Source: Caballeronia sordidicola
Lineage (GTDB): Bacteria; Pseudomonadota; Gammaproteobacteria; Burkholderiales; Burkholderiaceae
Length of the DNA stretch: 64,000 nucleotides
Assembly: GCF_000729995.1 (NCBI RefSeq)
Contig: NZ_JNFG01000199.1
Location: 558,001 to 622,000, forward strand
Reading direction: 5' to 3'
The translations under genes were made by a program, and so were the position numbers. Numbering within the stretch: position 1 is the first letter of the stretch; the number at the start of each line of letters is the position of its first letter. Shown piece by piece: positions 7,091 through 15,340 of the stretch. The notes beneath the pieces were generated by a model that saw only the letters and a program-made list of their open reading frames with translations, had not been told where the DNA came from and searched no databases.

Positions 7091-8385
7091 CGATCAAAGC
7101 CGGCGTCCTTCGCCCGGGTCCGGATGAGGGCGTCTCCATATCCCGACAATGCGATCGCAAACGGCATTTTTTGTCGCCCTTCATTGCGAAGCCGTTGCAT
7201 GAGTTCGATTCCGTCCATTCCCGGCAAGCCGATGTCGCAAATCAGCATGTCGTAGGCGTTATTCATGGCCATCAAAAAGCCGGTCTCCCCGTCGCTCGCG
7301 ACGCTTACCGTGTGTCCTTCAAGCTCAAGGAACGTGCTCAGCGCCTCTCTGGCATCCTGGTTGTCTTCGACCAACAGGACGCGTCGATTTCTCGATAACG
7401 AAGCTTGTTCTGGCTCGACACGGCTGAGCGGCTGCGCGTGGTCGCAGGCCGGCAGGGTCACGGTAAAAGTACTGCCGAGATTTAATCCGTCGCTGCGGGC
7501 TTCGACCGTACCTTCGTGTGCGTGGACGAGATTGCGCACAATATTGAGTCCGATACCCAGCCCGCCTTCTGATCGGGCCAAAAGCCGTGGGCCCTGGGTG
7601 AACAGCTCGAAAATCGAAGGCAGAAGTTCAGCTGGAATTCCCACTCCGTTATCTCGGACCGTCACCACGACCTTGCCACCCACAACCGTTGCCGAGAGCC
7701 AAATCTCTTTGCAATCCGGTGTAAATCGGGATGCGTTGATCAAAAGGTTCGAAAAGATTTGTGCCAGGCGCACGACGTCGCCATTAACCACAATAGGATC
7801 GAGCGGGACGCAAAGCTTCAATGTCTGGTTATGCTCGCTTAAATACGGCTGAACGGTTTCTACCGCCCGGTCGAAGACTTCGACGAGCGAGACCGGTTGA
7901 ACAAGTAGCGCCACTTTGCCGCTATTTATCCGTGCTGCGTCTAGAAGATCATCAAGTAACCGAGCCATGTGGGCGGCCTGACGACTGATGATTTGCTGAA
8001 GCTTGAGCAGTTGAGGCGACGCGCCTGCAATTTTCTCAAGCATCGTCGACGCAGTAGTGATCGGTCCCAATGGATTGCGCAGTTCGTGCGCCAACATTGA
8101 TAGATATTCCTGCTGTTTCCGATTCATCGCCTCCGCTTCGTCTTGCATAGATTGAGCGTTGAGCGCCGCTAACACCAGGTTTTGATTCGCATCGCGTAGT
8201 TGGAGAACCAACTCTTCGAGAGCATTTTTTCCCTTGGCTGCTTCACGCAGTGCCGTTAGCTCCTCGACGAGCGCGCTCATTTGCAGGCGCAACTGTTGAA
8301 CAGGCAGGTTGGCCGGGAAAGTGATTTCACTCACCTGGTTCGGTGGCTTTGAGCGAGCCCCGTTTCCGTCTTTTCCTTTAAACAT
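6997..8385 (-). CDS. Hybrid histidine kinase (coiled coil, HisKA, HATPase, receiver)
   Basis: With the ATG at 8385 the protein has 462 residues; an in-frame GTG at 8436 would add 17. A coiled coil at about 30-95 leads into the HisKA box LAHELRNPL with phospho-accepting His100. The HATPase domain follows with N box (NLLINASRF), G1 (RDNGVGIPAEL) and G2 (EGGLGIGLNIV) motifs. A C-terminal receiver (about 335-455) has acidic pair LLVEDNQD, phospho-Asp in ICDIGLPGMDG and Lys in YLVKPAD. No membrane segment or signal peptide is visible, so it should be cytoplasmic. It lies convergent to the kaiC-like gene. Its start overlaps the stop of a small Cys-rich frame by 8 bases. Confidence 0.88.
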   Translation of the reverse strand: MFKGKDGNGARSKPPNQVSEITFPANLPVQQLRLQMSALVEELTALREAAKGKNALEELVLQLRDANQNLVLAALNAQSMQDEAEAMNRKQQEYLSMLAHELRNPLGPITTASTMLEKIAGASPQLLKLQQIISRQAAHMARLLDDLLDAARINSGKVALLVQPVSLVEVFDRAVETVQPYLSEHNQTLKLCVPLDPIVVNGDVVRLAQIFSNLLINASRFTPDCKEIWLSATVVGGKVVVTVRDNGVGIPAELLPSIFELFTQGPRLLARSEGGLGIGLNIVRNLVHAHEGTVEARSDGLNLGSTFTVTLPACDHAQPLSRVEPEQASLSRNRRVLLVEDNQDAREALSTFLELEGHTVSVASDGETGFLMAMNNAYDMLICDIGLPGMDGIELMQRLRNEGRQKMPFAIALSGYGDALIRTRAKDAGFDRYLVKPADANALLRLLAEPNASVITEGRAQE

Positions 8386-8581
8386 GAGCCGCACCACAGG
8401 ATGCTCCCGCTTTCCTAGCTGGCAAATAAGGCGCACCTGCCCACGATTGTGGGCATTTACAAATCAAGCGGACCCCATCAATCTCCGCAAACATTCGGCG
8501 CCCGGTTTCATCGCAGCCGCAGTCGCAGTAGGAGGTGGGAGTTAACAGCAGAATGTTCCAAAGCGAAACTTTGTCGCTCAT
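8378..8581 (-). CDS. Possible small Cys-rich protein upstream of the hybrid kinase
   Basis: From the ATG at 8581 this frame encodes 67 residues with a CDCGC cluster (about residues 18-22) and a second CKC at about 40-42, a spacing that could bind zinc or an iron-sulfur centre. The stop overlaps the proposed kinase start by 8 bases, which would allow translational coupling and a sensing role, but this is inference. No strong Shine-Dalgarno sequence is present and I do not recognise a family. The C-terminal third is less convincing. Confidence 0.4.
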   Translation of the reverse strand: MSDKVSLWNILLLTPTSYCDCGCDETGRRMFAEIDGVRLICKCPQSWAGAPYLPARKAGASCGAAHV

Positions 8582-8930
8582 ACGCAACCCCACGCGGCGT
8601 TCGGTGTTTGTTTGGCTCGCCTGTGACACACCCACGTTGCAATCACTTCAGCGATTTCTCGATGGAAAGCCGGACTGCGGATAGCATGGTCGTCACATAG
8701 TTGCTTTTTAGGGCGCTGGAGAATATCGGTTCCTCAGCGCAACCTCTTCCTCACGCAATACCTGGGCCACCTGCTTAACATCAGGAGGTCAGACGCGGCA
8801 GAAGTCGAGCCATAATTGCTTCAGTAATTTTTTCGGACTGGAAGGAAGCTCGGCGGATGTGACGCGCATGTCTACAATGTCGACTATCGCTGGTTTAGCG
8901 TCGATGACACCTAGTATTCCGGGAGCTGAG
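8582..8930. other. Divergent promoter region between two kinase genes
   Basis: These 349 bases separate the minus-strand small-protein/hybrid-kinase pair from the + strand RsbRD kinase. Frames extending into it from both sides lack good start signals. The last ten bases before 8931 contain gggag, the ribosome site of the RsbRD kinase. No clear promoter consensus was identified. Confidence 0.4.
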
Positions 8931-10055
8931 ATGGAGCTGCATCGTTTTATCCAGGAAGACATGGAAGCCATTTTGGCCGAGTGGGATGCATTCGCGCGGT
9001 CCATCGCTCCGTCGGGAGAAATGTCACACCACGCACTCAGGGACCACGCGAAGCAAATCTTGCATGCGATCGCCGTTGACATTGGCACCTATCAAAGCTC
9101 GCAAGATCAGATTGAAAAATCACAAGGACTCGCCCTCGACCCGGACGTGGACAGCACGGCGGCATCGATTCACGGTGCGCTGCGGCAAGAAAACAATTTC
9201 TCGTTGATGCAACTCAGCGCCGAATTCCGCGCGTTGAGAGCGACGGTGCTGCGCCTCTGGCTGCCGCAAGTGGAGACGATGTCGCCCTCGACTGTCAATT
9301 CGATGATCCGCTTTAATGAGGCGATTGATCAAGCGCTTTCCGAATCTATTGCAGCGTACAGCGAAAGCGCCGACCAAACGCGCGAACTGTTTCTCGCTAT
9401 CCTGGGGCACGACCTGCGAGCGCCGCTCGCGACGATCACGACGTCGGGCGAGTTGCTCGCCCGACCGCAGCTCCAGATCGCAAAGATTCCGGATATAGGA
9501 GCACGCATAGGGCGCAGCGCCAGATTGATGAGTAGCATGGTGGACGACCTTATTGGCTTCACCCGCACGAAGCTCGGGGTAGGCATACCGACTATTTTTG
9601 AAGCTGTCGACCTTCAGAGCGCGTGTCAATTGGCCGCCGACGACGCCAGCGCCTTGCATCCGGCTACCCGCTTCGAACTAACGACAAGCGGTTCACTGAC
9701 TGGCTCGTTTGACAGCGTTCGCGTAACCCAGCTACTTACTAATCTTTTGAAGAACGCGGCTCAATACGGCGAGAAAGGTCGATCGGTCGAAATGAACGTC
9801 ACTGGCTACGTAGATACCGTAGTGGTTAAAGTCAGAAACCACGGATTAGCCATTCCCGAAGATTCTTTGCAATCCATTTTTCAGCCGCTTGTCCAACTGT
9901 CGGCGGCAGGAGACGATGACCCGCGTCCAAGGACAAGCCTCGGTTTAGGCCTATACGTAGCCCGTGAGACGGCGCTGGCGCATGGCGGCTCCATCTCGGT
10001 GGAATCGGACGAGACTGACGGCACCACGTTCACCGTATGTCTGCCAAAAAATTGA
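8931..10055 (+). CDS. RsbRD-domain sensor histidine kinase
   Basis: The ATG at 8931 is preceded by gggag at good distance; upstream ATGs at 8859 and nearby are less likely. The 374-residue protein has an N-terminal four-helix domain (about 1-140) of the RsbT co-antagonist RsbRD-N type (pattern IQEDMEAILAEWDAFAR). HisKA follows with ILGHDLRAPL (phospho-accepting His160), then HATPase with N box LLTNLLKNAAQYG and G2 SLGLGLYVARE. No transmembrane segment is present. In Bacillus the RsbR paralogues form the stressosome; here the domain feeds a kinase instead. Neighbouring RsbQ-like and PAS-kinase genes make a general-stress sensing role likely. Confidence 0.85.
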   Translation: MELHRFIQEDMEAILAEWDAFARSIAPSGEMSHHALRDHAKQILHAIAVDIGTYQSSQDQIEKSQGLALDPDVDSTAASIHGALRQENNFSLMQLSAEFRALRATVLRLWLPQVETMSPSTVNSMIRFNEAIDQALSESIAAYSESADQTRELFLAILGHDLRAPLATITTSGELLARPQLQIAKIPDIGARIGRSARLMSSMVDDLIGFTRTKLGVGIPTIFEAVDLQSACQLAADDASALHPATRFELTTSGSLTGSFDSVRVTQLLTNLLKNAAQYGEKGRSVEMNVTGYVDTVVVKVRNHGLAIPEDSLQSIFQPLVQLSAAGDDDPRPRTSLGLGLYVARETALAHGGSISVESDETDGTTFTVCLPKN

Positions 10056-10238
10056 CAAGACAGCGATGCGTTGCCCGCCATCGCCGCGTCGCGTTTCGCG
10101 ACCTTATAGACATCAGGTGAGCGATGACGACGACCTGCGAATTTTGAGGCGGGATGGCAAAGGCGAACCTCATGCATGGGTGCTGGCAAAATAGATATCT
10201 ATAAAGCGACGTTCGGTAAATCATACGGGATCTGAATC

Positions 10239-11054
10239 ATGAGCATTCAAGAACGGAACAATGTTCACTCTAGCGGCGCGGGTTCCCCGACGATCGTTTT
10301 TGCCCATGGGTTCGGCTGTGATCAGACCATGTGGCGGTATCTGCACCCGGACTTTGCCAACCGGCACAAAACCGTTCTGTTCGACCTGGTCGGAAGCGGC
10401 CAGTCGGACCTTTCCGCCTATGACTACGCCAAGTATGGATCGCTGCACGGATATGCTGCGGACTTGCTCGAGATCCTGGATGAGTTTGCGAGTGGACCGG
10501 TCATTTATGTGGGCCATTCTGTCAGTGCGATGATCGGTATGCTCGCGGCGATTGAAGCCCCGGAGCGTTTCGTCGCCAACGTCATGGTCGGACCTTCGCC
10601 CTCGTTCATCAATGATGGCGAGTATGTTGGCGGATTCACTCGCAGCGACATAGATGGCCTGCTCGAAACTCTGGAAAGCAATTACCTCGGATGGTCGAGC
10701 ACCATGGCGCCTGTCATCATGGGGTCGCCGGATCAACCCGAGCTTAGCGTGGAGCTGACCAACAGCTTTTGCCGCACGGATCCCGAGATCGCCAAGCACT
10801 TCGCAAGAGTCACTTTTCTTGCGGACCATCGCGCCGACCTGGCGCGAGTCACCACGCCCACGCTGATCTTGCAATCGAGCGACGACTTGCTGGCGCCGCT
10901 CGGCGTCGGTGAGTACATGTTGGCCCACATACCAGGCAGCACGCTCAGCGTTGTGGATAACGTCGGACATTGCCCGCACCTGAGCGCGCCCTGCGCCAGC
11001 GTCGACGCGACCAAAGCATTCCTGCGCCAACTGGGTCTCACCGACCATGGATAG
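10239..11054 (+). CDS. rsbQ: RsbQ-like alpha/beta hydrolase
   Basis: This 271-residue protein has strong full-length similarity to RsbQ, the hydrolase that activates the RsbP phosphatase in Bacillus subtilis energy-stress signalling, and to the plant KAI2/D14 receptors. The oxyanion region HGFGCDQTMW (23-32), nucleophile elbow GHSVS (92-96, Ser94), acid in SSDD (about 215-216) and catalytic His in GHCPHLS (His244) are all visible. The elbow ends in Ser instead of the usual Gly. The stop overlaps the next gene by 8 bases, and that gene starts with a PAS domain, as RsbP does. Here, however, the output is a histidine kinase. The ligand is unknown. Confidence 0.88.
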   Translation: MSIQERNNVHSSGAGSPTIVFAHGFGCDQTMWRYLHPDFANRHKTVLFDLVGSGQSDLSAYDYAKYGSLHGYAADLLEILDEFASGPVIYVGHSVSAMIGMLAAIEAPERFVANVMVGPSPSFINDGEYVGGFTRSDIDGLLETLESNYLGWSSTMAPVIMGSPDQPELSVELTNSFCRTDPEIAKHFARVTFLADHRADLARVTTPTLILQSSDDLLAPLGVGEYMLAHIPGSTLSVVDNVGHCPHLSAPCASVDATKAFLRQLGLTDHG

Positions 11055-12624
11055 CGAACAGAGGCCGCTTTCTTCGATAGATGAGGCTTTCGAGAGAGCG
11101 CCATGCGGTCTGCTTGCGACCACTGTTGACGGCATGATCGTGCGGGTCAATTCGACGTTTTGCGGGTGGGTTGGATATCAGGCGCAAGAGCTACTGGAAA
11201 AGCGCCGGATCCAGGATCTGCTGACGATCGGCGGCAAGGTTTTCCACCAGACACATTGGGCGCCACTGCTGCAGATGCAGCGGTCAGTGGCGGAAGTGAA
11301 GGTGGATATGATTCATCGGGACGGGCAAAAAGTGCCGATGTTGATCAATGCCGCCCGACGTCGGCACGGTGACGTTGAGTACAACGAATTCGCAGTGCTA
11401 GTGGTCATTGACCGGCACCAGTACGAGCGTGAATTGCTTCGGGCCCGCGAAAAAGCGGAAGTCGCACTCGAGGAAAAACGAGTGGCCGAGGAGGCATTGC
11501 GTGAGGCCGATCGACGTAAGGACGCCTTCATGGCTACCCTCGCGCACGAGCTTAGAAACCCTCTCGCCCCTATGCGAAACGTGGTCGATCTATTACGCCT
11601 CAAGAATTTCGCAGACCCGCAACTACTGTGGGCTCGTGACGTACTCGATCGTCAAATGGTCCAGATGACGCATTTGGTCGACGGCCTGCTGGAGGTATCC
11701 CGGATTTCGGAGGGAAAAATTACGCTGCGCAGGGAAAGCCTCGATCTGGCTACCGCCTTGAAATACGCGGCCGAGGCGTGTCAATCGATTGTCGCCGCTG
11801 CGTCCCACACGTTGACAGTAGAACTGCCCCACCAGCCCGTTTTCATCAACGCGGATCCAACACGCTTTTCCCAGATCGTTCAGAACCTGCTGAACAATGC
11901 CGCGAAGTACACCCCCGACGGCGGGGCTATTTGGCTAACAGGCCGCCGTGAGGGAGAGCAGGCCGTGATCTCGGTCCGCGACAATGGCATCGGCATCGCA
12001 ACCGAACACTTGCCTTCGTTGTTCGAGATGTTTTCGCAGCTTGGCGCGGGTCTTGAGCGCTCTCAAGGAGGACTCGGAATCGGCCTATCCCTGGTTCGCA
12101 CCCTGACAGAGTTGCACGGTGGGTCAGTGTCGGCCCATAGCGGGGGCGCTGGTTTGGGCAGCGAGTTTATCGTTCGCTTACCCCTTTCGAACGAGCCAAA
12201 CGCAACAGCGGCATCTCATGTACCCGATCCACCGGCTCGCAACGCGACGCGGCATCGCGTGTTGATCGTCGATGACAACGAGGATGCGGCCGAGAGTCTG
12301 GCAATGTTGCTGCAAGCGGAGGGCTACGACGCTCGTACAGCCTCGGATGGAAAGACGGGGGTACGCATAGCTGATGAGTTTGCCGCGGAGGCGATCATCC
12401 TGGACATCGGGCTTCCGGACATGACTGGATATGAGGTTGCGCAGGCTGTCCGGCAAAGTCAATCGGGAAAATCGGCCCTGGTGATTGCGCTGACCGGCTG
12501 GGGCCAGAAGCAAGACAAGCAAGATGCCGAGCTGGCAGGATGCGATTTTCATTTCACCAAGCCGGTCGATTTGGGACGGCTTCTTGCGATTCTTGCTGGT
12601 GGCAGCGTAGACCCGGCAGCTTGA
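11047..12624 (+). CDS. PAS hybrid histidine kinase coupled to RsbQ-like hydrolase
   Basis: This 525-residue protein contains a PAS domain (about 10-122), a coiled-coil linker (about 124-158) and HisKA with LAHELRNPL (His167). HATPase follows with LLNNAAKYTPDGG, RDNGIGIATEHL and GGLGIGLSLV, and the C-terminal receiver has DDNED, phospho-Asp453 in ILDIGLPDMTG, and FTKPVD. It is cytoplasmic by sequence. Its gene overlaps the RsbQ-like gene by 8 bases, so the two are translated together. In B. subtilis RsbQ signals to the PAS domain of RsbP, a PP2C phosphatase; here PAS is fused to a phosphorelay output. The REC has no visible DNA-binding partner nearby. Confidence 0.92.
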   Translation: MDSEQRPLSSIDEAFERAPCGLLATTVDGMIVRVNSTFCGWVGYQAQELLEKRRIQDLLTIGGKVFHQTHWAPLLQMQRSVAEVKVDMIHRDGQKVPMLINAARRRHGDVEYNEFAVLVVIDRHQYERELLRAREKAEVALEEKRVAEEALREADRRKDAFMATLAHELRNPLAPMRNVVDLLRLKNFADPQLLWARDVLDRQMVQMTHLVDGLLEVSRISEGKITLRRESLDLATALKYAAEACQSIVAAASHTLTVELPHQPVFINADPTRFSQIVQNLLNNAAKYTPDGGAIWLTGRREGEQAVISVRDNGIGIATEHLPSLFEMFSQLGAGLERSQGGLGIGLSLVRTLTELHGGSVSAHSGGAGLGSEFIVRLPLSNEPNATAASHVPDPPARNATRHRVLIVDDNEDAAESLAMLLQAEGYDARTASDGKTGVRIADEFAAEAIILDIGLPDMTGYEVAQAVRQSQSGKSALVIALTGWGQKQDKQDAELAGCDFHFTKPVDLGRLLAILAGGSVDPAA

Positions 12625-12791
12625 CGTTTTCATAGCCCGTCGTTGTTCATTCGTTCGCTCTTGCGCAACAGGGTTCAAATCAGGGCAACCAGTGCGCTTG
12701 CCGGCTGATCTTCTTCCCCGGTCGATGCCGTCGTCTTTTGACCGATGAATCTCTGTCGGATGCCGATGGGCGAGACCTGTCTGGAACCTGT

Positions 12792-14006
12792 CTAACGACG
12801 ACGCACTATCGCCGCAATCAAGCCGAGGCTAATCAGACCACATCCTCCTAGAGCGCCAAGCGCACCTAAAGGCCCTAATGGGCGAGACAGCGCGCCGGCG
12901 ATCACCGTTCCAAGCGGCCAAGTCCCAATGCAGACGGTGACCAATCCCATCATGCGACTGCGCAAGCGTTCGGGCGCTGCGTCAATGACGATTGTCGTCT
13001 GGAAGATGTTATAGAGCGCACTACCGAATCCCCCGACGAACAGTACACCCAGCACGGGCACGAACGGATGCTCCGACCGCCCAACGAACGACGCGAGACC
13101 CAGCGCCAGAAAAAAGCCGGCGGCGCCGGCAGCGAGCCAAAAAGTGGGGCGTCCGCGCGGTGTCCGAACAGCGATCACCAAGCCCGCGACGAGGGATCCC
13201 GCGGGCTCTGCGGAGGCCAGCACCCCAACCATCGCTGACGACACGTGGAACACCTGCAAACCAAGAGGCGTTACGAGTGCGCCGTAGCTGTATCCAAAAA
13301 GGTTGGTGACGACCGTGATCCCGAGGAGGATCGCAAGGGTTCGACTTGCGCGGGCGAAAGCGATGGCGTCCAGAAGATCTGTCAGTGCGCGCCGCATCTT
13401 CAACCGCTGGATCGTTGGCTGGAGCGAGGGGACCCGCGAGACGACAACGGAAGCACCTAAACTACAGACGGCGGATATAAGAAATGCGCCTGGCAGGCCC
13501 AAGCTTTGATACGCGACCCCGCCCAATATTGGCCCTGCGCATCGCGTCGCATAGTTCGTCATGCTGTCCACTGCAACCGCGCGCGGCCGTGCCTCATCGC
13601 CTGCGCATTCCGAAATCATTCTCCGTCGCGCCGGCATTTCTGTCGCGTACACGAGTCCGCTGATGAGACCGGCGATGCCCAGATGCCATGGTTGGAGGAC
13701 ACCGCACAGGCCGAGTGCACTGACCAGGACGGAAGTCATTCCTGTCAGGACCAGCCCGCCGACTACGATGCGCTTGCGATTCACCGCCTCCGATAACACG
13801 CCAATGAACGCACCCGTCAACAGCAGCGGAAAACTTCGCGCTGCCGAGACGATTGCTACCGCAAGCCCGGAGCCGGTCGCCTGAAATGTGAAGAGGCCGG
13901 CGGCCAGCACCTCGAGCCAAAGCATTGCGTTTGCGACGCCCCCGGCAATCCAGAGTTCCCTGAAGCCGGATGCCGCGAAGAGCCGCGTTGTCACAGATCG
14001 ATCCAT
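12792..14006 (-). CDS. MFS transporter, EntS/macrolide-exporter-like
   Basis: This 404-residue protein has about twelve hydrophobic segments and an MFS-3/EntS-type layout. It has no cytoplasmic extensions and carries the loop signature EAVNRKRIVVGG between helices 2 and 3. Such proteins use the proton gradient to export siderophores, macrolides or other small molecules; the substrate is not predictable here. It is convergent with the PAS kinase gene (167-base gap) and divergent from the metallo-hydrolase gene. No regulator gene adjoins it. The ATG at 14006 is the only reasonable start. Confidence 0.85.
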   Translation of the reverse strand: MDRSVTTRLFAASGFRELWIAGGVANAMLWLEVLAAGLFTFQATGSGLAVAIVSAARSFPLLLTGAFIGVLSEAVNRKRIVVGGLVLTGMTSVLVSALGLCGVLQPWHLGIAGLISGLVYATEMPARRRMISECAGDEARPRAVAVDSMTNYATRCAGPILGGVAYQSLGLPGAFLISAVCSLGASVVVSRVPSLQPTIQRLKMRRALTDLLDAIAFARASRTLAILLGITVVTNLFGYSYGALVTPLGLQVFHVSSAMVGVLASAEPAGSLVAGLVIAVRTPRGRPTFWLAAGAAGFFLALGLASFVGRSEHPFVPVLGVLFVGGFGSALYNIFQTTIVIDAAPERLRSRMMGLVTVCIGTWPLGTVIAGALSRPLGPLGALGALGGCGLISLGLIAAIVRRR

Positions 14007-14323
14007 AATCCTGCCTTAATGCGAGTCAGCGACGCGAATCGCCGCAATGCATGTCGTTGGTCACGCGTCAGCAGTCCAACCAGCGTCATTGTTTATCGCT
14101 GGACGCCCTGATCATCCGGCTGGTCGCACCAGGACCCGCACCCACACCCGCGGCGAGTGCCTTAAGTCGTCTCAACCTGCCGACATGGTTTCTTTCCAAA
14201 AGCGGCGTGCGCCCGGAAAATGCCCAGCATAGTTATGAAATCACTAAAATCCAATCGTTTTTGAGCTCGGTTACGCAGAACGTTCGAGCGAACTCCATCC
14301 AAAATATGAGGAGAAACAGACCC

Positions 14324-15322
14324 ATGAGTGATCAGCCGTTCGGACGCTCCCGTCGTGATTTCATGCGGATTGCCGTTACAGCAGGCACCACCGCAGCGCT
14401 GCCGTGGATGCAAGACGCCCGCGCGCAGTCACCCGCCAGCTCCGCAACCACTGCAACCGCCGCGGGACATTCGGCAAAGGGCACACACCTGATCCTGCTC
14501 GGCACCAAGGGCGGCCCGACGCCGTCTGAGCTGCGCGCGGCGCCGGCCAACGTGCTGATCGTCGACGGTCAGCCCTACGTGGTCGATTGCGGCAACGGCG
14601 TCGCGCTGCAGTTGACCAAAGCGGGCATCAAGCTGCCGGGCATCCGTGACATCTTCCTGACCCACCATCATTCGGACCACAACGCCGACCTCGGCAACCT
14701 CGTGTTCCTCGCCTGGGCCACCGGCCTGCACACGCCCGTCAACCTGTACGGCCCGCCGCGCATGACAAAGATGATCGACGATTTTGTTGACATGAACGCG
14801 ATCGACCTCGACGTGCGAATGCGCGAAGAAGGCCGCCCGCCGTTCCGGCCACTGATCAACATTCACGAATTCGACGGCCCGCGTCTCGTGATGGAAGATG
14901 ACCGCGTGCGTGTCACTTCGATGCTGGTCGACCACTACACGATCAAGCCGGCATTCGCTTACCGCTTCGAAACCCAGGACCGCACCGTTGTGTTCTCCGG
15001 TGACACGGCTTACTACCCGCCGCTTGCCGAGTTCGCGAAAGGCGCTGACGTACTGGTGCATGAAGTGATGTACCTGCCCGCACTTGAAAAACTGATGAAG
15101 AGCGTCGACAACGCGCCGACGCTGCTCGATCACCTCATGAAGAGCCACAGCACCACGGAGCAGGTCGGCAAGATCGCTGCGGCGGCTGGCGTCAAGACGC
15201 TGGTGTTGAGTCATTTCGTGCCGGGCGGCGATCCCGCGATCACCGACGAGATGTGGGCCGCCGATGCGCGCAAGCATTTCGACGGAGAGATCATTGTCGG
15301 TCACGACCTGCAGGTTATCTGA
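14324..15322 (+). CDS. Tat-exported metallo-beta-lactamase-fold hydrolase
   Basis: The ATG at 14324 follows gaggagaaacagaccc, a clear ribosome site; upstream in-frame ATGs are rejected. The 332-residue product starts with a Tat signal containing SRRDFMR and a hydrophobic stretch ending in DARAQS. The zinc motif THHHSDHN (about residue 112) and later Asp (FSGDTAYYP) and His (VLSHFVPG) residues fit the MBL fold, close to the tRNase Z-like/ElaC and arylsulfatase-like branches. The substrate is unknown; arylsulfatase, lactonase or phosphodiesterase activity is possible. The periplasmic location is inferred from the Tat signal. A CobW GTPase gene follows directly, perhaps for zinc delivery. Confidence 0.88.
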   Translation: MSDQPFGRSRRDFMRIAVTAGTTAALPWMQDARAQSPASSATTATAAGHSAKGTHLILLGTKGGPTPSELRAAPANVLIVDGQPYVVDCGNGVALQLTKAGIKLPGIRDIFLTHHHSDHNADLGNLVFLAWATGLHTPVNLYGPPRMTKMIDDFVDMNAIDLDVRMREEGRPPFRPLINIHEFDGPRLVMEDDRVRVTSMLVDHYTIKPAFAYRFETQDRTVVFSGDTAYYPPLAEFAKGADVLVHEVMYLPALEKLMKSVDNAPTLLDHLMKSHSTTEQVGKIAAAAGVKTLVLSHFVPGGDPAITDEMWAADARKHFDGEIIVGHDLQVI

Positions 15323-15340
15323 GTGTCAGGACAAGCCACC

